From a virus, in the IMG/VR virus record IMGVR_UViG_3300027743_000018, positions 1 through 42,367 of that record: a stretch of 42,367 nt of DNA, one strand, 5' to 3'. Below are positions 1 through 7,474 of the stretch, piece by piece. The position numbers and the translations under genes are program-made. Every line of letters starts with the position of its first letter. The first letter of the stretch is position 1. Below the pieces are notes generated by a model. The model had not been told where the DNA came from, did not search any database, and saw only the letters and a list, made by a program, of their open reading frames with translations.

Positions 1-127
1 CGCCGACCGAGGGCTCAGGCGCATGCTCGTCTTGGTTGTGCTCGATTGTCAGCATGTTGTCAGTAGATGGTAAGCCATCGCTTACCATCCCGAGCCACTG
101 CTCGGCGCTCATCTCGTCAGGGCTCTC
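1..127. repeat. 127-bp terminal direct repeat (circular-assembly overlap)
   Basis: The first 127 bases are identical to 42241-42367. An exact overlap of this size is typical of a circular contig from an assembler using k = 127, so I infer that the unique genome is about 42,240 bp and that the ends are arbitrary. It could instead be a real short terminal repeat. The TerS gene reads straight through the join, which argues for an arbitrary cut. Confidence 0.9.
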
Positions 128-502
128 AGGGCTCGCTGATGGCTTCCTCACCAGCACCTCGGTCTGCTGCCGGTCGATCAGAAGACCATGCAATTTGGCC
201 ACCAGCTGGTACGCCGCGATGGCCGCAGAGCCCTGGCCGAGAGCCCTGCTCTCGCCTGCTACGGCCAGAGCCTCGCGGCTCAGGGAAGCCGCCGACACGG
301 GCTCAGCCGCGACCTTGGAAGCCACGATCTCGGCCTTGCGCTGCTGGACCTTAACCTTTGATAACAGCCGCGACGCAGCCGCCTCGCAGACGGCTCGCGA
401 CTTCGCCTCGCCGTACACCTTGGCGTAGGCGTGGGTGGCAGGCATGCCCTCGACGACAAGCCAGAGGAACTGCTCATGCCTAACGGGCAGCTGGGTGAAC
501 AT
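1..502 (-). CDS. terS: Terminase small subunit (TerS), crosses the contig junction
   Basis: The ATG is at 502-500. The frame is open to position 1 and continues at 42240 to a TAG at 42232-42230, giving 170 aa. The N-terminus has the helical pattern of small terminases (HEQFLWLVVEG, then THAYAKVYGEAKS and a helix with LLSKVKVQQRKAEI), which recognises packaging DNA; the Pro/Glu-rich C-terminus is variable. It lies directly upstream of TerL, the usual order. The Shine-Dalgarno is poor (AGG about 10 nt before the ATG), so the start is moderately certain. Open frames on the plus strand here are GC-driven shadows. Confidence 0.8.
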   Translation of the reverse strand, partial: MFTQLPVRHEQFLWLVVEGMPATHAYAKVYGEAKSRAVCEAAASRLLSKVKVQQRKAEIVASKVAAEPVSAASLSREALAVAGESRALGQGSAAIAAYQLVAKLHGLLIDRQQTEVLVRKPSASPESPDEMSAEQWLGMVSDGLPSTDNMLTIEHNQDEHAPEPSVG

Positions 503-542
503 GCCCGCAGACCTAGCAGGGAAGCCCGCCAGAGCGCAAGAA

Positions 543-574
543 CGCGAAAAGGGCAGGGGATTGCTCCCCTGCCC
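543..574 (-). terminator. Rho-independent terminator
   Basis: A perfect 10-bp stem (551-560 pairs with 565-574) closes a 4-nt loop. Read leftward it is followed by TTTT (550-547). It sits after the stop of the 141-aa gene (613) and before TerS (502), so it separates early genes from the packaging and late genes. Confidence 0.85.
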
Positions 575-612
575 TCAAATCGCTCCTGCGGCCTCCTGCG
601 GCCCGCTGCGGC

Positions 613-1038
613 CTACCAGTCGCAGGCGGCGTCGTCGATGCGCGCCTGCCGCTTGGCGTCGGCGGCCTCGTCGCGCTCGTATTCCGCACGGGCCTCGGCC
701 GCCTCGGCGAGGCGCTCGGCCTCGTCCATCGAGGCATCGTCGGCCTCGTTCTCCAGATCGAGCAGGTCGAGGATCGCCTCGGCCTCGGTGCGGCCCCAGC
801 CCATGCGGCCCTCGCCGCCCTCGTCGCTGTCGCGGTGTGCGCCCCAGTCGAAGCCGCGATCGGGGATCGGCGGGAAGGCGTGCCACGTGACGATCGGGTC
901 GGCAGGGGCGTCGAGGCTGGAACAGCGCGATACGAAGATCGCCCACGCCGCATCGGCGGTGACATCGTCAGAGGCGCGAGAGGTGGCGAGATAGACTTCG
1001 CGCAGGGCGGCGGTGGAGAGGGAAGCGAGAGAGGTCAT
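613..1038 (-). CDS. Hypothetical acidic protein, 141 aa
   Basis: The start is set by the phage's conserved ribosome-binding box GGAGTAACGACC directly before the ATG at 1038. The protein is acidic, with a Glu/Ala/Arg-rich, probably coiled-coil C-terminal half (from about residue 85: EAILDLLDLENEADDASMDE, then a repeated AEAAEARAEYERDEAADAKR-like heptad pattern) and a Trp/Pro-containing middle. I recognise no family. It is the last gene of the early leftward unit before the terminator at 543-574 and is probably cotranscribed with the gene ending at 1076. Confidence 0.75.
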   Translation of the reverse strand: MTSLASLSTAALREVYLATSRASDDVTADAAWAIFVSRCSSLDAPADPIVTWHAFPPIPDRGFDWGAHRDSDEGGEGRMGWGRTEAEAILDLLDLENEADDASMDEAERLAEAAEARAEYERDEAADAKRQARIDDAACDW

Positions 1039-1075
1039 GGTCGTTACTCCGTTGGGTTGAGGGTGAAGCCAGCGC

Positions 1076-1549
1076 CTAGAGGCGCTGGTCGAGACGGTAG
1101 TCGGCCAGCACGCGCTCGCGCTCGGCACAGTCGTCGAGGTGGCGCTCGTAGGAGGCCGCCCCGGTGCGCTCGACATAGGCGTCATGCAGCGCGCCGCACA
1201 GGGCCGTGTGCGACTGCTCCAGCTGCTCGATGGCGCGGTCGAGCGCGACCTCGTAGCGCACCGGGCTCGGGCTCTCGCCGCGCACGTTGGACGTCATGCG
1301 ACCGCAGACGCGGGCGGCGTCGAACGAGACGAACAGGCGGGCGCGCACGACCTCGTCGAAGCCGCCGCACGCGTTCAGGTACAGCGACGAGGTCGTGAAG
1401 CCGACCACCCAATCATTGCCCTTGGCAGGTTCGTTGCGCAGGTCGTGCAGGCGCTGGTCGACGGCGTCGATGCACTCGCGGATGAAGACGATCGAGGCGG
1501 TGATCTGGGCGACGGTGCGGGCGGGGGTGGTCGAGGTCGAGGTCGTCAT
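1076..1549 (-). CDS. Hypothetical protein, 157 aa
   Basis: The start at 1549 follows the GGAGTAACGACC box. It is a soluble, mostly helical protein with four cysteines (CIDAV, NACGGF, RVCGRM, TALCGAL and a later DDCAERERV); they do not form an obvious zinc knuckle. I recognise no family. It is the first gene behind the leftward promoter at 1588-1616, so it heads its own two-gene early unit with the 141-aa gene. Confidence 0.75.
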   Translation of the reverse strand: MTTSTSTTPARTVAQITASIVFIRECIDAVDQRLHDLRNEPAKGNDWVVGFTTSSLYLNACGGFDEVVRARLFVSFDAARVCGRMTSNVRGESPSPVRYEVALDRAIEQLEQSHTALCGALHDAYVERTGAASYERHLDDCAERERVLADYRLDQRL

Positions 1550-1587
1550 GGTCGTTACTCCGGTGGCGGCGTCATTGCCGTCACCCA

Positions 1588-1616
1588 CATATGGGAGCCC
1601 TCGTTGAAGAGTTCAA
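1588..1616 (-). promoter_or_regulatory. Early leftward promoter with operator dyad
   Basis: Read leftward: -35 TTGAAC (1616-1611), a 17-nt spacer, -10 CATATG (1593-1588). The 13-bp dyad TTGAACTCTTCAA (1604-1616) covers the -35 and the start of the spacer and is identical in two other promoters here. Flanking GGAGCCCTC and AGGGCTCC make the whole site an imperfect inverted repeat. It drives the genes starting at 1549 and 1038. This is inferred from sequence only. Confidence 0.7.
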
Positions 1617-1646
1617 GAGGGCTCCACGAATTATTTTTCGAGGGCT

Positions 1647-1817
1647 CTACCGGGAGAGCGCGTCGATCAGGCAGATGAGGCCCCACAAGCCTCCGAGAAG
1701 CGTCGCGCACACCATGAGGAACATGCCCGTGAACTTGAGCGTCGCGGCCGGGGCATTGATCATTCCCATGGTCAGGAACATCAGCACGGGGAACACGAAA
1801 AGCGAGAAGAACAACAT
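1647..1817 (-). CDS. Small two-helix membrane protein, 56 aa
   Basis: The ATG is at 1817 and the TAG at 1649-1647. Residues 2-22 (LFFSLFVFPVLMFLTMGMI) and about 32-52 (MFLMVCATLLGGLWGLICLI) are clear membrane segments joined by a short NAPAATLKFTG loop. It begins three bases after the stop of the metallopeptidase-VWA gene, so the two are cotranslated from one mRNA. There is no strong Shine-Dalgarno, which suggests coupling. It could anchor the VWA protein at the inner membrane or be an unrelated holin-like or superinfection protein; there is no family match by eye. Confidence 0.7.
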   Translation of the reverse strand: MLFFSLFVFPVLMFLTMGMINAPAATLKFTGMFLMVCATLLGGLWGLICLIDALSR

Positions 1818-1820
1818 CGC

Positions 1821-3644
1821 TCAGGCCCCCCTGCCCATGACGGCCGTCAGCTGCTGCAGCCCGGTCTCGGCGACCTGATCGACCTTCACGGCGACCTCGT
1901 TGCGGAAAAGTCCCATCACCTTGGGGCCGATGTGGAGATTGGCAAGCTCGACGCCCATCGCGCGCTCCAGATAGGTGGCGGCGGCGCGGACGACATCGTC
2001 GCCGTTGTTGCAGCCGCCGTCGGTGATCACCAGCATGACGCGCCTTCTGCCGTTGGCGCGCTTCGCCTGCAGGGTCGCGGCGAGCAGCATGTTCTCGGTC
2101 AGGGGGGTGGAGCCGCCGACCTGATTGTAGGCGTATGCGAACTTTCTGCCGTTCGGCTTCTCGCGGCCCTTGGTCATCAGGTCGAGGCCGCTGTCGGTGA
2201 ACACGTGGGCAGTGCAGTTGACGCCCACCTGCGACGCGGCCTGCGCGGCGGTCAGCGCGAGGGCGGCGGCGGCGAGAATGCGCGTGCCCGCCATCGAGCC
2301 CGAACCGTCGATCAGTATCTGCAGGTCGGTGTCGTAGCCCTCGCTGAGAACGCGCTTGCCGAATATCGTCTCGCTGCCGGTGGTCAGCTTGTGCAGGGCC
2401 TTGGTGTTGAGCCGGCCATTGAGGCGGCCGCCGTCGAAATCGTCCTGCTCCTCATGCTTGAGGGCGCGGGCCAGCAGCTGGCGCTGCTTGCCCATCTTCG
2501 AGGCGTTGCCCGTCACGAAAGCGACCGACCCGTCCGTATCGCGGCCGGCGATGCGGCGGTCGCCGACGCCCGCCTTGGACGCCTGCTCGGTGGCGCGGCG
2601 CAGGCCTTGGATGATCTCGCGCTGCGCTTGGGCCTCGTCGCTCTTCGACACCAGATTGCCCTCGGTCGTCGGGGCCATGTCGACAGGATCGACATCGCTG
2701 GCGGTGAACTCGTCGGCAGGCTTGGGCTTGCCACCACCACCACCCTGCACGGGGGCGGCATCGCCGGCCTCGTCAGCCTCGTCGGCTTCAGCCTCTGCCC
2801 CGGGGGCATCGGGGTCATCGCGATCCTCCATCATGCCGCCCTGTTCGGCCACAGGAGCCTGCTCAGAGGCTCCAGCCTCGTCGGCGGTGTCAGACGCCTC
2901 GCCGGCCTCGTCGGCCTCTGGCGCGGCCTCTACGGCCTCAGGCTCGGCATCCTGCGCCTTCTCGGCGAGCATGGCGGCATTGATCGCGGCCACGACCTTG
3001 TCGGCCAGATCGAGGCAATCCCGCGTCGACTGGCAGGCCTTGAGGTCGGCGAGGGCCCACGGCACGACCTGCCCGACGATGCCGTTCGGATTGAGGTTGC
3101 GGGTGATGTCGGAGATGTCGACCGCGTAACCGTTGGCGTGACGGCCCAGCGTGGACAGCGTCCAGCCGATCGAGCGCGGATTGTTCGGGTTGTAGCCGTT
3201 CACGACCGCCTTGGTATGCAGCATGTCGATCAGTTCCGACAGGACCTTCACGGCGTTGTGCGCGATGCCGCGATCGATCGTGCGCTTCTCGATGCGGACG
3301 TCTTCCAGCGCATTCAGCAGCTGGTGGCGGTTGGTGCGGACAGCTCCCTGCCACGTCACCTTGCAGGTGTCGTTGGGGTGGCCGACCTCGTGCAGGCCAT
3401 AGGCCGCCCAATGCCGGAACTCGTCGGCCGACATGCGGTAGGTGGCCTTGCGCACGGGCATGTTGACGGTGACGCGGACGTAAGTCTCGACGCCCGGGGT
3501 GCCTTTCCAGTCGACCGACGCGGTGCCGGAAATGGCATCCGCGACAACGCGGACGTTGAAAATGGTGTTCGGATAGCTCGCCTTCAGCAGGTCGGTGATG
3601 ACGATCTGCAGGGCGTCGAGGGCCTGCGGGTAGAGGTAGGACAT
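1821..3644 (-). CDS. CobT/DUF2201-type metallopeptidase-VWA protein, 607 aa
   Basis: Residues 85-89 are HEVGH, a zinc-protease HExxH motif, followed by NALEDVRIE with Glu114 as the likely third ligand. Residues about 225-310 are an Ala/Glu/Asp-rich linker. The C-terminal VWA domain has a complete MIDAS: DGSGS at 446-450, Thr in GGSTPL (about 513) and Asp in ITDGG (about 542). In bacteria such proteins pair with MoxR/CobS-type AAA+ ATPases as substrate-binding or metal-insertion partners, and the partner is next door (3717-5171). The start follows GGAGTAACGACC. Genes like this are often named cobaltochelatase CobT; no cobalamin genes are here, so that role is unlikely. Confidence 0.85.
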   Translation of the reverse strand: MSYLYPQALDALQIVITDLLKASYPNTIFNVRVVADAISGTASVDWKGTPGVETYVRVTVNMPVRKATYRMSADEFRHWAAYGLHEVGHPNDTCKVTWQGAVRTNRHQLLNALEDVRIEKRTIDRGIAHNAVKVLSELIDMLHTKAVVNGYNPNNPRSIGWTLSTLGRHANGYAVDISDITRNLNPNGIVGQVVPWALADLKACQSTRDCLDLADKVVAAINAAMLAEKAQDAEPEAVEAAPEADEAGEASDTADEAGASEQAPVAEQGGMMEDRDDPDAPGAEAEADEADEAGDAAPVQGGGGGKPKPADEFTASDVDPVDMAPTTEGNLVSKSDEAQAQREIIQGLRRATEQASKAGVGDRRIAGRDTDGSVAFVTGNASKMGKQRQLLARALKHEEQDDFDGGRLNGRLNTKALHKLTTGSETIFGKRVLSEGYDTDLQILIDGSGSMAGTRILAAAALALTAAQAASQVGVNCTAHVFTDSGLDLMTKGREKPNGRKFAYAYNQVGGSTPLTENMLLAATLQAKRANGRRRVMLVITDGGCNNGDDVVRAAATYLERAMGVELANLHIGPKVMGLFRNEVAVKVDQVAETGLQQLTAVMGRGA

Positions 3645-3683
3645 GGTCGTTACTCCGTTGGGGTTGGTGTCGTTGGAGCCCCG

Positions 3684-3712
3684 TATATAGGGGCTCCAAT
3701 TGAAGAGTTCAA
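3684..3712 (-). promoter_or_regulatory. Early leftward promoter with operator dyad
   Basis: Read leftward: -35 TTGAAC (3712-3707), a 17-nt spacer, -10 TATATA (3689-3684). The dyad TTGAACTCTTCAA (3700-3712) is identical to those at 1604-1616 and 5238-5250. It lies between the AAA+ gene (stop 3717) and the metallopeptidase-VWA gene (ATG 3644), giving the latter its own promoter. Confidence 0.75.
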
Positions 3713-3716
3713 GGGG

Positions 3717-5171
3717 TCAGAACGCATTATCCGCGAAGGCCTCGGACGCGGCGGAGGAGGAGGGAGCCTGCGGCGCGGTCTGGCCCAGCATGAGGGCCTC
3801 GAACTCGGCACCCCACTGCAGCGTGGCCATCGTCTCCATGGCGGCGCGCTCGGTGGCGGGAAGCCGGGTCAGCACCGCCATCTCGAAGGCGGACTTGGCA
3901 CCGAACCCATCCTTGAAGGCTCCGACGAAGCCGACCATCTGCCGCAGGCTGAGGGCAACGCCCTCCATCTCGGGCAGCTTGCGGGCACGCGCCATGAACT
4001 CGGCGACATGCTCGGCAGCGGGCAGCGGAATGCCGGTGTGCTGGGTCAGGGCGGAGGCTTCCTGCGCCTTGGTGAGATAATCGACGCGCACCATGCGCTT
4101 GAAGCGGTTCACCAGCGAGGCGTTGGCGGGATTGGTGCCGGCGTACTGGCCGGTCTCGTCGCCCGACCCGTTGGTGTTGTCGGTGATCACGAAGCACACG
4201 CCCGGGGCGACCTTCACGACCTCGCCCGTGGCATGCACGGTATAGGTCCGGTGATCGTCGGTCATGTTCTGGATGATCATCTGCGCGCCGGCGCTCATCA
4301 CCATCGGCTCCTCGATCACGATGACCGTGCCCGGGCGGCGGATCGCTTCCAGCAGCGCGCCATCCTTCCAGAAGGTGGTGCCATCCTTCGCAGCCATGGA
4401 GCCGACGAGGTCGCCGACGTCGGTCTGCTTGGTGCAGGTGATCTTCACGCAGGGGCGACCCGTGAACGCGGCGAACATCTGCACCATCGTGGTCTTGCCA
4501 CTGCCTGACGGCCCGACGGCCCAGACGTTGGTCTCATGCTCGCCGGCGAGGGCAAGGGCCGCCATCGCCTCGACGTCGACCACGTAGAACGGATCGACCA
4601 CGGGAGCGACGCCGTGCGCCTCCCACAGCGACACCGGCTTCTTGCCGAACGCCTGCGAGGTCCGCACGCCGAACAGCTTGGCGAACTCGATCGTCGCGCC
4701 GGTCTTCGTGGCGTAGGGGATCGCACCGAGCGGGGCCTGCGGCGCGGCCGCGACAGTCACGACCTTCTCGACGGTCTGCACGACCGCAGGCTTGTTGGCG
4801 GCGGCGACGACCGGGAGCAGCGCCTGCTCCAGTTCGCGCTTCACCAGCGGGGACAGGAACTGCTCGACGCCCGACAGAAGGCTCTCGACGTCGAAGTTGC
4901 TGGTGATCGGCGTGGGTGAGGTCATGACCATCGAGCCCATGGCGTTGGAGTGCGGAACGAACGCGCCGGTCGGCGCGCTGCCGGTGATCTGGGCGATGAT
5001 CTGCTCGACCTCGGGCAGGATGTCATGCTCGACGGCAAAGACCAGCAGGTCGGCGTTCTTCGCCTCGCGGCTCTCGATGCCCTTGGCGGCGATCCACGCT
5101 TCCCACGCGGTGTGAGCCTTGACGAAGGCGCGGACGGCACCGCGAGCGGCGGTCGGGATCTGGATGTTCAT
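3717..5171 (-). CDS. MoxR/CobS-type AAA+ ATPase, 484 aa
   Basis: Walker A GPSGSGKTT is at residues 220-228, Walker B VIVIEEP at 283-289, a sensor-1 region ITDNTN at about 329-334 and the arginine-finger stretch NRFKR at about 355-359. The N-terminal 200 residues hold a helical region and a variable linker. AAA+ ATPases of this group remodel or load partners through VWA-domain proteins; the partner is encoded immediately downstream under an identical operator. The start follows GGAGTAACGACC at 5171; longer frames upstream lack such a box. The phage substrate is unknown. Confidence 0.88.
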   Translation of the reverse strand: MNIQIPTAARGAVRAFVKAHTAWEAWIAAKGIESREAKNADLLVFAVEHDILPEVEQIIAQITGSAPTGAFVPHSNAMGSMVMTSPTPITSNFDVESLLSGVEQFLSPLVKRELEQALLPVVAAANKPAVVQTVEKVVTVAAAPQAPLGAIPYATKTGATIEFAKLFGVRTSQAFGKKPVSLWEAHGVAPVVDPFYVVDVEAMAALALAGEHETNVWAVGPSGSGKTTMVQMFAAFTGRPCVKITCTKQTDVGDLVGSMAAKDGTTFWKDGALLEAIRRPGTVIVIEEPMVMSAGAQMIIQNMTDDHRTYTVHATGEVVKVAPGVCFVITDNTNGSGDETGQYAGTNPANASLVNRFKRMVRVDYLTKAQEASALTQHTGIPLPAAEHVAEFMARARKLPEMEGVALSLRQMVGFVGAFKDGFGAKSAFEMAVLTRLPATERAAMETMATLQWGAEFEALMLGQTAPQAPSSSAASEAFADNAF

Positions 5172-5221
5172 GGTCGTTACTCCGATTGGCGGGCGGCAGT
5201 CCATCTGCGGCCGGTCCACCA

Positions 5222-5250
5222 CATATACGAGCCCTCGTTGAAGAGTTCAA
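5222..5250 (-). promoter_or_regulatory. Early leftward promoter with operator dyad
   Basis: Read leftward: -35 TTGAAC (5250-5245), a 17-nt spacer, -10 TATATG (5227-5222), with the dyad TTGAACTCTTCAA at 5238-5250. The stop codon of the upstream gene (5249-5247) lies inside the -35 box. It drives the AAA+ ATPase starting at 5171. Confidence 0.75.
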
Positions 5251-5720
5251 GGGCTCCGGGCAATTATTTTTTGGAGCCCTTCATACGCCCGGAGTTTCGC
5301 CCTCAGTTCGGTCGGCCAATAAGACCGATGTATCTGCGCCCCCTTGCGGTCCAGCACCGTCAGCATCCACTTCGAGCCCAGCGCCTCGACCTGCATGAAC
5401 AGCCCGCCCTTGAAATGGCCATGCGAGATCGGCTTGCCCGTGACGCGCTTCCAGTTCCTCGACGACTGGGAGAAGCGCACCTTCTTGACGAGCGCCGTCT
5501 CACGTCCCTTGGCGGCGGCGAGATCGCCCTCCATGTGCCCGGCACAGACACAGCCCACGGCGAGGGGCGCATGATCGGCGTGCGTCATGTGATGCACGTA
5601 GCGGATCGTCATGCGCTCGCACATCTCGCATGTTGCGTCGGGCTCGCCCAAGTCTTCAACATCGGCACAGACCCAGCCCTTGTGAGGGACACCCGGTTTT
5701 GCCCACAGTCCATAGTCCAT
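5247..5720 (-). CDS. Cys-rich putative zinc-binding protein, 157 aa
   Basis: The start at 5720 follows GGAGTGACGACA, a variant of the shared ribosome-binding box; an upstream ATG at 5729 lies inside that box and is rejected. Residues about 30-70 contain CEMC, a His-rich stretch (RYVHHMTHADH) and GCVCAGHMEGD, a pattern expected to bind zinc and seen in uncharacterised phage and bacterial proteins. The C-terminal half is basic (WKRVTGK, LDRKG), so nucleic-acid binding is possible. It follows the helicase gene, with the iteron region in its leader. Function unknown. Confidence 0.75.
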   Translation of the reverse strand: MDYGLWAKPGVPHKGWVCADVEDLGEPDATCEMCERMTIRYVHHMTHADHAPLAVGCVCAGHMEGDLAAAKGRETALVKKVRFSQSSRNWKRVTGKPISHGHFKGGLFMQVEALGSKWMLTVLDRKGAQIHRSYWPTELRAKLRAYEGLQKIIARSP

Positions 5721-5735
5721 TGTCGTCACTCCTGT

Positions 5736-5867
5736 TGCGTCGGTGCGTCGGTCATTTTTGCGTGCGTCGGTGCGTCAGCATCGGTCCCCTTACAGGGGGG
5801 GGGGACCGACGCAGATTTTGCGGCGGTGTGCGTCAGTCTGCGTCAGTCGACCGACGCAACCGACGCA
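5736..5867. repeat. Iteron cluster, nine copies of TGCGTCRG: candidate replication origin
   Basis: TGCGTCGG occurs at 5736, 5744 and 5763; TGCGTCAG at 5771, 5829 and 5839; the reverse complement CCGACGCA at 5806, 5851 and 5860. Between them lie short A/T runs (ATTTTTG, GATTTTG) and a hairpin with a G10 tract. The cluster overlaps the last codons of the RepA-like helicase and the leader of the next gene. Iterons beside a Rep-type gene often mark origins; origin function is inference. Confidence 0.6.
5781..5809. repeat. Perfect 9-bp hairpin with a G10 tract
   Basis: TCGGTCCCC (5781-5789) pairs with GGGGACCGA (5801-5809) around an 11-nt loop; the loop and right arm include ten consecutive G residues (5795-5804). 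No U-tract follows on either strand, so it is not a standard terminator. It is embedded in the iteron cluster. The G10 length may vary or be mis-called. Confidence 0.6.
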
Positions 5868-7474
5868 GTGTCCCAGTCGGTGCCGAAAACGGTGTCCTCC
5901 GGGCGCGTGCCGACCTCAATAAATTCACGCTTGTGGCGGTTGAGATCGAAGCCTTCAACTACCGTTAGCCAGCCCTTTTTGGCCCAGTCGTTCACGACGT
6001 CTTCGACGAGCCTCTTGACGCCCGCTGCCCCCAGATCGAGCCCTAGGGCTCCGGCGATCACGGTTCCAACCCAGTCGACGGCCTTGCTGGATTTTCGAAA
6101 CGTACCCTTGGCGATCTCGTCTTGGGCGGCCCGCACCCGGTGCGGCTCACTGGCGAAGTCGGTTGATGGCGGTGCCCACCGCACCACCACGCCGACGCCG
6201 TCTTCCGGCAAGGCGGCCAGCCCGTCCGCCGGCGCGTCGTCGCCGTTGCCCAGCCCCACGCTCTCGTGCTTGTACCAGTCGGCCCCCGCCCCCGGCGGCA
6301 CCATGTTGGCCTTGGTCGCCTCGTGCTGCACGGCGAAATATGCGCGCGGGTTGCTGATGCCGAACCGCAGCGCCACCGGCGGCGGCATCGGTGCCAGCAC
6401 CCGCGCGTGCCGGGTGGCGTTGATCAGCGCCGACGCGCCGCGCGCGTCGTCCACCGATGCGTCCGACTTGACCCCGGTGCCGGGCTTGCGCGTGTGATGC
6501 ACGATGTCGACCGCGCAGTGGCACTCGTCGGCGATGCGGGCCAGCGCCTTGGCCACGAGGTCGATCGCCATGTTGTCGTTTTCCGACACCATGTGCGCCG
6601 ACACGAATGGGTCCAGCACCAGCACGTCTATCCGGCGCGCCTTTATCACCGCCTTGATCGCCTCGATGACCCCGCCGTTCAGCACCGCCCCGGCCTTCCC
6701 CGCCGCCGCCATGACGATCTGCTTTTCGCGGCCGCTGTCGACGTAGAGCCGGTCGCCCAGATCGGCGTCGTTGATGCCGTAGTGCAGCCCCAGCGCGTGG
6801 ATGCGCCGCCCGAGTTCGATGAGGTCGTCCTCGCCGTTCCACAGCCAGACCCGCAGCGGGGCCCGGACCTTCACGCCCAGCAGTTCGCGCCCGGTGACCA
6901 TGGCCAGTATCTCGGTCATGACCAGCGCCGACTTGCCCATGCCGCCCGGCGCGACGGTCGCCGAGACGTAGCCGCGCATCAGCCGGCCGCCGTACAGCCA
7001 CGGCCGGCGCGGGAACGTCTTGGGGTCGATCAGGCGGAATGCCGCCGTGTCCATGAACTGCGGGATATCGCCGAACACCGACGCGGCCTCCCACTTCTGC
7101 CGCCACGCCGCGAAGGCGTCCGGGTCGGCCTCCTCCGCCATCCGCCGCAGGAGCCCGCCGCCCGACCTGACGTTGGCGCGCACCGTCGTGTCCCAGCGGT
7201 CCTGCGCGCCGGCGGCGTCGTAGTGCTTCGACCGCGCCGAGTAGCTGTCGAAGATCTCGAACGGACCGCCCGCCCCCATGATGCCGTGCATCACCTCGAT
7301 CCACTCCTCGCGCGGCGTCGTGTCCGTGAGCGGGAGGATATCGACGAGGTCTTGGAGGGCCTCGTCGCCCAGCGTCCACTCGAACCGCTTTGTCGACGGA
7401 GCCCCCGGAGCCTTGGCCGGACCCTCCATCGCCGCGAGTTCTTCCACCCGGTAGATCGCGCCGCCCAGCTTCAT
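5843..7474 (-). CDS. RepA-like AAA ATPase / replicative helicase with primase C-terminal-like region, 543 aa
   Basis: Residues about 30-105 (WTLGDEALQDLVDILP, EEWIEVMHGI, the FDSYSARSKHYD stretch and RWDTT) resemble the PriCT region that joins primase and helicase domains. A RecA-like RepA ATPase follows: Walker A APGGMGKS at 175-182, then VWLWNGEDD, Walker B VLVLDPFVSAH and VDIVHHTRK. It should unwind DNA at the origin. It overlaps the upstream primase-like gene by 4 nt (ATGA), so the pair is translationally coupled and may represent a split primase-helicase. The C-terminus is coded by part of the iteron cluster. Confidence 0.85.
   Translation of the reverse strand: MKLGGAIYRVEELAAMEGPAKAPGAPSTKRFEWTLGDEALQDLVDILPLTDTTPREEWIEVMHGIMGAGGPFEIFDSYSARSKHYDAAGAQDRWDTTVRANVRSGGGLLRRMAEEADPDAFAAWRQKWEAASVFGDIPQFMDTAAFRLIDPKTFPRRPWLYGGRLMRGYVSATVAPGGMGKSALVMTEILAMVTGRELLGVKVRAPLRVWLWNGEDDLIELGRRIHALGLHYGINDADLGDRLYVDSGREKQIVMAAAGKAGAVLNGGVIEAIKAVIKARRIDVLVLDPFVSAHMVSENDNMAIDLVAKALARIADECHCAVDIVHHTRKPGTGVKSDASVDDARGASALINATRHARVLAPMPPPVALRFGISNPRAYFAVQHEATKANMVPPGAGADWYKHESVGLGNGDDAPADGLAALPEDGVGVVVRWAPPSTDFASEPHRVRAAQDEIAKGTFRKSSKAVDWVGTVIAGALGLDLGAAGVKRLVEDVVNDWAKKGWLTVVEGFDLNRHKREFIEVGTRPEDTVFGTDWDTASVASVD

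Noticed and set aside
1932-4508. 858-codon open frame on the plus strand
   Set aside because: It is antisense to the metallopeptidase-VWA and AAA+ genes, has no ribosome site, and its composition is the mirror of GC-rich third positions. It is a shadow frame.
1821-5171. Cobaltochelatase CobS/CobT (vitamin B12 synthesis) reading of the pair
   Set aside because: No other cobalamin genes are present; the motifs are general to MoxR-type ATPases with VWA metallopeptidase-like partners.
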